Assembly: GCA_023457875.1 (NCBI GenBank)
Contig: JAEXBC010000272.1
Span: 1 to 10,813 of the forward strand
Direction: 5' to 3'
Origin: Bacillota bacterium
Lineage (GTDB): Bacteria > Bacillota > Clostridia > Lachnospirales > Cellulosilyticaceae
DNA: 10,813 nt
The position numbers and the translations under genes are program-made. Positions 5,894-10,813 of this stretch are shown piece by piece. The notes beneath the pieces were generated by a model that saw only the letters and a list, made by a program, of their open reading frames with translations, was not told the DNA's origin and made no database searches. How positions within the stretch are numbered: position 1 is the first letter of the stretch; each line of letters opens with the position of its first letter.

Positions 5894-5948
5894 ACTCCTT
5901 CTTTAAAATAGAATTGTGATAAGACAACTTTTAAAGGAGGAGTTTTTT
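5894..5948 (+). terminator. Terminator-like hairpin that sequesters the spoVD ribosome site
   Basis: ACTCCTTCTTTAAAA (5894-5908) pairs over all 15 positions (one G-U) with TTTTAAAGGAGGAGT (5929-5943). The loop is 20 nt and the T-run continues to 5948. This has the form of an intrinsic terminator, with termination predicted just before the next start codon. The right arm contains AAAGGAGG (5933-5940), the ribosome site of the SpoVD-type gene, so read-through RNA would hide it. A transcript starting inside the loop would leave it free. The pbpB stop at 5880-5882 is close enough that a terminating ribosome could cover the base of the left arm. Confidence 0.75.
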
Positions 5949-5949
5949 G

Positions 5950-7899
5950 ATGCAAAACGATGTTTCTTTAGCCTTAAGGCGAAGAATTCTTATTTTATTA
6001 ACTTGTTTTACACTTGGCTTCTTGGGGGTAGGTGTACGCCTCGGATATGTACAAGTTATTGAAGGAAAAAAGCTTCAGGAGCTTGCTGATGAACAACAAA
6101 CTAGAAATCGGCCGATTACACCAACCCGTGGCATAATCTATGATCGCAACTTAAATGTACTTGCTAGAAGTGCGTCAGTAGCTACGATTGGAGTGGTACA
6201 TGCACAAATCACTGAGCCAGAACGCGTTGCAAAAACTTTATCACAGTATCTTGATTTAGACTATGATGAGGTCTATAAAAAAATCACCAAACGGGTGGCC
6301 TTTATGCGGATAGCGACAAAAGTAGATAAAGAGATAGCAGATCAGATTCGCGATTTAAATCTATCAGGTGTCAAGGTGGATGAGGACTCCAAGCGTTATT
6401 ATCCGTACAACAGTCTAGCTTCACAAACGCTTGGATTTGTAGGGAAAGATAATCAAGGGATTATTGGTCTAGAAGTGAAATACGATAGCTATTTGAAGGG
6501 GACTCCTGGTCAAATTTTAATGGAGACCAACGGTAAAGGAGAACGAAGAGAGCAAGAGGTTGAAGTGAGAATAGACCCGATTGATGGAGAACATTTAGTA
6601 ACCACTTTAGATTTAACTTTGCAGCAGTACGCACAACAGGCTATCGAAAAGGTAGTGGCACACAAAAAGGCAAAGCGTGGGGCTATCATCATGATGAATC
6701 CTCAAAATGGAGAAATTTATGCCTTGGCAATTGAACCAGATTTTAATTTGAATGAGCCCTTTACCATTAATGATGAAGCTTTAGAAGATAGCTGGAACTT
6801 ATATACAGAAAAAGAAAAACAGGAATTTTTAAATCAGATGTGGCGTAACTTTACCATTAATGATACCTACGAGCCAGGCTCTACTTTTAAGATTTTTACT
6901 TCTGCTATGGGGCTTGAGGAAAATTTGGTTACTGAAGAGAGTAAGTTTGTCTGTACGGGAAGTAGAGTGGTTGCAGGAAGAACCATTAAATGTTGGCGTA
7001 GTCCTCGTTCTCATGGAGCAGAAAACTTTGTACAGGGTGTGCAAAATTCTTGTAATCCTGTTTTTATGGAAGTAGCAGAACGAGTGGGAGCAAGCAAGTT
7101 TTATGACTATATGATAAAATTTGGCTTTAAATCCAAGACAAACATCGATTTGCCAGGAGAAGCAATAGGTATTTTACATAACAAAAATAGTATTGGTCCA
7201 GTAGAACTGGCTACCATGTCCTTTGGACAGTCCTTTCAGATTACACCGATGCAACTTCTTTCTGCGGGAGCAGCGGCTGTTAATGGCGGGCATAAGGTGA
7301 CGCCTCATTTTGGTAAAGAAATTATTGATGATGAAGGAAATATACAACATACCTTTACTTATGAAAAGGGAGAACAAATCATTTCTAGTGAAACCAGCCA
7401 AAGACTTAAAAAAATACTAGAGAGTGTAGTATCTGAAGGAGGAGGTAAGAAGGCATATATACCGGGTTATCATATAGGTGGCAAGACAGCAACCTCACAA
7501 AAACTTCCTCGTGGCTCTGGTAAGTATACTGCATCCTTTTTTGCTTTTGCCCCAGCTAAAGATCCTGTACTTATGGCGCTAGTCATTATTGATGAACCTC
7601 AAGGAACGTATTATGGTGGTACTATTGCTGGACCAGTTATGAAGGAGATACTAGAAAATGCCCTTCCTTATTTAGGAATATCTCCTAGCTATTCAGAGGA
7701 GGAGCTAAAGCTTGAAGAAGTTCAAAAGGTGGTTGTGCCTAATTTTCAGAATCTAACCCTTAAAGAGGCCAAGGACTTAGCCCAAAAGCAGGGTATTTCT
7801 ATCGTAGTGGAAGGAGAAGGCAGTAAGGTTAGCTCTCAATTTCCTTTGGCAGGAGAAACAATCAATAAAACCAGTAAAATTATCCTTTATACACAATAG
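5950..7899 (+). CDS. spoVD: Class B penicillin-binding protein, SpoVD type, one PASTA domain
   Basis: In Bacillus, SpoVD is a mother-cell transpeptidase needed for spore cortex peptidoglycan. This 649-residue protein matches it in length, in its single C-terminal PASTA domain (about 593-649) and in its place after pbpB. A short cytoplasmic tail and membrane anchor (about 12-34) are followed by the dimerisation domain (about 50-200) and the transpeptidase domain (about 245-575). Motifs are STFK (311-314, nucleophile S311), SCN (367-369) and KTAT (512-515), the last with Ala instead of the usual Gly. Cysteines 348 and 368 match the spacing of the two SpoVD cysteines known to form a regulatory disulfide. 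I chose ATG 5950 (nine bases after AGGAGG); the TTG at 5947 is also possible and adds one residue. A sporulation role is inferred; a second vegetative PBP remains possible. Confidence 0.88.
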   Translation: MQNDVSLALRRRILILLTCFTLGFLGVGVRLGYVQVIEGKKLQELADEQQTRNRPITPTRGIIYDRNLNVLARSASVATIGVVHAQITEPERVAKTLSQYLDLDYDEVYKKITKRVAFMRIATKVDKEIADQIRDLNLSGVKVDEDSKRYYPYNSLASQTLGFVGKDNQGIIGLEVKYDSYLKGTPGQILMETNGKGERREQEVEVRIDPIDGEHLVTTLDLTLQQYAQQAIEKVVAHKKAKRGAIIMMNPQNGEIYALAIEPDFNLNEPFTINDEALEDSWNLYTEKEKQEFLNQMWRNFTINDTYEPGSTFKIFTSAMGLEENLVTEESKFVCTGSRVVAGRTIKCWRSPRSHGAENFVQGVQNSCNPVFMEVAERVGASKFYDYMIKFGFKSKTNIDLPGEAIGILHNKNSIGPVELATMSFGQSFQITPMQLLSAGAAAVNGGHKVTPHFGKEIIDDEGNIQHTFTYEKGEQIISSETSQRLKKILESVVSEGGGKKAYIPGYHIGGKTATSQKLPRGSGKYTASFFAFAPAKDPVLMALVIIDEPQGTYYGGTIAGPVMKEILENALPYLGISPSYSEEELKLEEVQKVVVPNFQNLTLKEAKDLAQKQGISIVVEGEGSKVSSQFPLAGETINKTSKIILYTQ

Positions 7900-7924
7900 A
7901 TGACTTTTTAATATGTATAAGTCG

Positions 7925-7933
7925 TGCTATAAT
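7925..7933 (+). promoter_or_regulatory. Extended -10 promoter candidate before murE
   Basis: TGCTATAAT (7925-7933) is a perfect extended -10 element (TGn plus TATAAT). There is no good -35 at normal spacing (7905-7910 reads TTTTTA), as is common for extended -10 promoters. Transcription would start near 7940 and give a short leader with AAGGAGGG (7949-7956). This would supply murE, murF and mraY independently of the two PBP genes. Confidence 0.55.
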
Positions 7934-7961
7934 ATTTAGGAAATAAATAAGGAGGGTTACC

Positions 7962-9410
7962 ATGAAACTAATTGAACTATTAGATGGACTAGATTATGTG
8001 TGTATAAAAGGTAACGTGAATCAAGAAGTTGATCAGATGATTTATGACTCCCGCATTAAAACCAGTGCTGGATTATTTATTGCGATAGAAGGATTTAAAA
8101 CAGACGGACATCAATATATTTCAACAGCTATTTCAAATGGTGCAAAGGTCATTTTAGTACAAAAGGAAGTACCTATAGATGAAGATGTTACAGTCATTCA
8201 AACGAAGGATACAAGACTTGCTATGGCCATTATGGCTAATAATGCTTATCAGCATCCTTCCAAAAAGTTTGACCTAGTGGGCGTGACAGGCACTAATGGA
8301 AAAACAAGTATTACTTTTATACTAGGACAATTACTTGAAGCATATCATAAAAAAATAGGTATTATTGGAACGATTGAAAATCGTATTGGAAGCCAAGTAT
8401 TGAAGGCAGAACGTACCACACCCGAGTCACTAGATTTACAAGCTTTATTTAGTAAGATGGTAGAAGAAAAAGTAGATGTCACTTTAATGGAGGTATCCTC
8501 TCATGCATTGGCATTGAGCCGTGTAGTAGGAGTAGCTTTTAAAGTAGGCATTTTTACGAATCTTACCCAAGATCATTTGGATTTTCACAAAACCATGGAT
8601 AATTACGTTGAGGCAAAAGCAAAATTGTTTCAGCTCTGTGAAATCGGCATTATCAATCAAGATAGCCCGTACACCAAGCAAATTACAGAAGCTGCTACCT
8701 GCAAGCTCATTACTTATGGTATTTCAAATGAGGCGGACTATATGGCTAAAGATATAATAATAACAGCTACCAAAGTAGAATATACTTTGATATGTGAGGA
8801 AGGAAAGTTCCGTGTTGAAGTACCTATTCCTGGAAAATTTACGGTATATAATACATTAGCCGTTATTGCAGCAAGTAGGGCATTAAATCTACCTTTAGCA
8901 TATGTTCTTGATACCCTAAAGCAAATTAAAGGCGTGCCTGGTCGTGTACAGACCTTTAATTCTTCTAAGGGCTATAGTGTTCTTGTGGATTATGCCCATA
9001 CCCCAGATGGACTAGAAAATGTACTATCTACCATTAAGGAGTTTGTTAAAGGTCGTGTCATTACTGTGTTTGGATGTGGAGGAGATCGTGATAAGACCAA
9101 ACGTCCTATTATGGGCAGTATCGCTGCAAAATACTCAAATCATGTGTTTATTACGTCAGATAACCCACGTACAGAAAATCCATTACAGATATTGGATGAT
9201 ATTGAAGTAGGGGTAAAGGCAATCACATCAAACTATATTAAGGTAGAAGATCGTAAGGTGGCTATTTGCCAAGCACTTAATGAAGCGCAAAAGGATGATG
9301 TGGTCCTCATTGCAGGAAAAGGACATGAAAATTATCAAATATTAAAGGATAGAATTATTCACTTTGATGATAGTGAAGTGGTTAATGCGTATCTTCGGGG
9401 GGGAGAATGA
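7962..9410 (+). CDS. murE: UDP-MurNAc-tripeptide synthetase (meso-diaminopimelate type)
   Basis: MurE is a cytoplasmic ATP-dependent ligase that adds the third amino acid to UDP-MurNAc-L-Ala-D-Glu. The 482 residues show the three Mur ligase domains. The N-terminal domain binds the uridine nucleotide (DSR at 29-31). The central domain has the P-loop GVTGTNGKTS (107-116), TTPES (152-156), EVSSHAL (177-183), HLDFH (205-209) and YVEAKAKLF (215-223), in which K219 is the likely carbamylated lysine. The C-terminal domain has DYAHTPDGL (343-351), GCGGDRDKTKRP (371-382) and AGKGHE (451-456). DNPRTENP (400-407) is the substrate signature: DNPR indicates meso-diaminopimelate rather than lysine. The start follows AAGGAGGG (7949-7956) by 5 nt. 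An extended -10 promoter lies just upstream. The stop codon TGA directly touches the murF ATG, so translation is probably coupled. Confidence 0.97.
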   Translation: MKLIELLDGLDYVCIKGNVNQEVDQMIYDSRIKTSAGLFIAIEGFKTDGHQYISTAISNGAKVILVQKEVPIDEDVTVIQTKDTRLAMAIMANNAYQHPSKKFDLVGVTGTNGKTSITFILGQLLEAYHKKIGIIGTIENRIGSQVLKAERTTPESLDLQALFSKMVEEKVDVTLMEVSSHALALSRVVGVAFKVGIFTNLTQDHLDFHKTMDNYVEAKAKLFQLCEIGIINQDSPYTKQITEAATCKLITYGISNEADYMAKDIIITATKVEYTLICEEGKFRVEVPIPGKFTVYNTLAVIAASRALNLPLAYVLDTLKQIKGVPGRVQTFNSSKGYSVLVDYAHTPDGLENVLSTIKEFVKGRVITVFGCGGDRDKTKRPIMGSIAAKYSNHVFITSDNPRTENPLQILDDIEVGVKAITSNYIKVEDRKVAICQALNEAQKDDVVLIAGKGHENYQILKDRIIHFDDSEVVNAYLRGGE

Positions 9411-10778
9411 ATGAGACTAACAATTGAAGAAATTGTAGAGGCTGTGGATGGCAAGTGTTTAAATAAGTGTGATGAAAGGTATATCCAAGAAGTGACTACA
9501 GATTCTCGAAGTATCGTTGAAAATGGATTGTTTATTCCCCTAAAGGGTGAGCGTTTTGATGGTCATCATTTCATCTCTCAAGTGCATGCGCATGGTGTTG
9601 TAGCAACCCTTACGATGAAACAGGAGATCATAGACGAAAGACTATGTACGATTTATGTAGAAGATACGGCGAAGGCCCTTTTGGATTTAAGCCATTACTA
9701 TAGAATGAAGTTTACACTACCAGTTGTGGGTATAACAGGCAGTGTAGGAAAAACCAGTACCAAAGAAATGGTTACAGCTGTATTAAGTGGAAAGTGGCTT
9801 ACCCATAAAACAGAGGGGAATTTTAACAATGAAATTGGTATGCCCCTTACTTTATTAAAGCTTGAATCCTGCCATGAAGTTGCAGTTATTGAAATGGGAA
9901 TGAATCATTTTGGTGAAATTCATCGTTTATCAACTACTGCTCGTCCTAATGTGGCGATTATCACAAATATTGGTACCTCTCACATTGAGAATCTTGGAAG
10001 TCGTGAGGGGATTTTAAAAGCAAAGCTAGAAGTGCTTGATGGACTCCAAACAGGGGGACTATTGATTATTAATGGAGATAATGACTTATTGAAACAGCTT
10101 CATGATTTACCTTATAAAATGGTATCTTATGGCTTATCCAAGGAGAATGATTACTGGGCACATTCCATTAAGAACGATGGAGAATATACCTTAGCTTATG
10201 TGGTAACGCCAAAGGAGGAATATCCTATACGGATTAAAGCCCTTGGAGAACACATGGTGTATAACACGTTAGCTGCTATTGCGGTAGCAGAGCATTTGGG
10301 ATTAACCCTTGAGGAAATTGAAAGGGGACTAAGCTACTATGAACCTACAAAGATGCGTATGCAACTTGCCACTTATGAAAATGGAATTACTGTCATTGAT
10401 GATACCTATAATGCTAGTGTGGATTCTATGAAGGCAGCTCTAAAGGTACTAAAGGATTATAAGACACAGGGAAGAAAAATAGCAGTATTAGGTGATATGC
10501 TTGAACTAGGAGATTTTGCTCCCGTGCTACATGAAGAAGTTGGTGCTTTTGCAGCTAGCCTTGAACTTGATGGAATTTATGCGGTTGGTGCTTTAGCAAA
10601 ACATATTGAGGTGGGATGTCAAAAAAAGGGGTATAGCAATGTTTACCATTATGATACGAAGGCATCATTTGTAGAAGAAATGGGTAAACAGTTAGTAGGT
10701 GGAGATACCATCCTATTTAAAGCATCTAGAGGGATGCACTTTGAAGAAATGCTAGAAGAAGTGAGAAAGGTGAAGTGA
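9411..10778 (+). CDS. murF: UDP-MurNAc-tripeptide--D-alanyl-D-alanine ligase
   Basis: MurF joins D-Ala-D-Ala to the UDP-MurNAc tripeptide, the last cytoplasmic step before MraY, with ATP hydrolysis. The 455 residues carry the Mur ligase pattern. There is an N-terminal substrate domain with TTDSR (29-33) and KGERFDGH (45-52). The ATPase domain has P-loop GITGSVGKTS (107-116), TEGNFNNEIGMPLTLL (134-149), EMGMNHFGEI (161-170) and TNIGTSHIENLGS (185-197). The C-terminal domain has DDTYNASVDSM (330-340), LGDMLELG (360-367) and KASRGMHFEEML (437-448). The DxTYNA and GDMxELG motifs separate MurF from the other Mur ligases. The ATG abuts the murE stop with no gap; its ribosome site is the G-rich end of murE (9397-9405). 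Only one base separates its stop from the mraY start. Confidence 0.97.
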   Translation: MRLTIEEIVEAVDGKCLNKCDERYIQEVTTDSRSIVENGLFIPLKGERFDGHHFISQVHAHGVVATLTMKQEIIDERLCTIYVEDTAKALLDLSHYYRMKFTLPVVGITGSVGKTSTKEMVTAVLSGKWLTHKTEGNFNNEIGMPLTLLKLESCHEVAVIEMGMNHFGEIHRLSTTARPNVAIITNIGTSHIENLGSREGILKAKLEVLDGLQTGGLLIINGDNDLLKQLHDLPYKMVSYGLSKENDYWAHSIKNDGEYTLAYVVTPKEEYPIRIKALGEHMVYNTLAAIAVAEHLGLTLEEIERGLSYYEPTKMRMQLATYENGITVIDDTYNASVDSMKAALKVLKDYKTQGRKIAVLGDMLELGDFAPVLHEEVGAFAASLELDGIYAVGALAKHIEVGCQKKGYSNVYHYDTKASFVEEMGKQLVGGDTILFKASRGMHFEEMLEEVRKVK

Positions 10779-10779
10779 G

Positions 10780-10813
10780 ATGAAAAATGAAGCACTATAT
10801 GCTGTTTTAATTG
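10780..10813 (+). CDS. mraY: Phospho-MurNAc-pentapeptide transferase, 5' end only
   Basis: Eleven codons are present before the window ends, reading MKNEALYAVLI. A short polar start followed at once by a hydrophobic segment fits MraY, the membrane enzyme that transfers phospho-MurNAc-pentapeptide to undecaprenyl phosphate to make lipid I. The gene is also the one usually found after murF (or murE) in clostridial and Bacillus dcw clusters. The ATG follows AAAGGTG (10766-10772) by 7 nt and lies one base after the murF stop. The call depends on position and start signals more than on the few residues. Confidence 0.75.
   Translation, partial: MKNEALYAVLI

Noticed and set aside
7887..7923. Weak inverted repeats (TTATACA/TGTATAA and GACTT/AAGTC) after the SpoVD-type gene, considered as a terminator
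   Set aside because: Arms are 5-7 weak pairs with long loops and no T-run after them.
9397..9403. Run of seven G at the end of murE, considered as a slippage or phase-variation site
   Set aside because: It is in the last codons of murE and serves as the murF ribosome site, so slippage would alter only the C-terminal tail. There is no sign of variation in a single sequence.
1..10813. Search for mobile elements, CRISPR arrays, tRNA or rRNA genes and a novel defence or metabolic system
   Set aside because: No transposase, spacer array, cloverleaf or unfamiliar multi-gene set was seen. Apart from the small minus-strand gene, every gene belongs to a known family, and the long gaps are accounted for by regulatory sequence.

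Overview
This is an AT-rich stretch of chromosome from a low-GC, Gram-positive, probably spore-forming anaerobe of the Clostridia. Four things point there: the gene order mraZ-rsmH-ftsL-pbpB-spoVD-murE-murF-mraY, a SpoVD-type penicillin-binding protein, a Spo0E-like phosphatase gene, and a MurE with the meso-diaminopimelate signature. I cannot name the genus from the sequence.

Layout. Positions 1-545 hold no large gene. They contain a strong hairpin terminator (106-143), a previously easy-to-miss 52-codon gene on the minus strand (135-293) for a small single-pass membrane protein, a nested inverted repeat (339-410) and a good promoter (484-512). Next come lgt (546-1409, lipoprotein diacylglyceryl transferase) and a short Spo0E-like gene (1516-1677), which has its own promoter candidate and ends at a clear terminator (1681-1713). 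A new transcription unit then starts: a promoter near 1802-1830, four 10-bp-spaced TGG repeats (the MraZ operator) running into the mraZ ribosome site, and the division and cell wall (dcw) cluster to the end of the window. The genes are mraZ, rsmH, ftsL, a PbpB-type PBP with two PASTA domains, a SpoVD-type PBP with one PASTA domain, murE, murF and the first 11 codons of mraY.

How the genes work together. MurE and MurF add the third amino acid and the D-Ala-D-Ala dipeptide to the cytoplasmic UDP-MurNAc peptide, and MraY moves the product onto undecaprenyl phosphate. The PBPs cross-link the finished strands, one at the division septum with FtsL, and the other probably in spore cortex synthesis. 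MraZ is the cluster's own repressor, and RsmH is the 16S rRNA methyltransferase that usually accompanies it. Most of the cluster is tightly packed (0-15 nt gaps). Two wider joints contain control signals: a 15-bp hairpin with a U-tract between the two PBP genes that also buries the second gene's Shine-Dalgarno sequence, and an extended -10 promoter before murE.

I found no mobile element, CRISPR array, tRNA or rRNA. The protein-coding content is a conventional dcw cluster, and no new multi-gene system is visible. The points worth a second look are regulatory elements and the small minus-strand gene.
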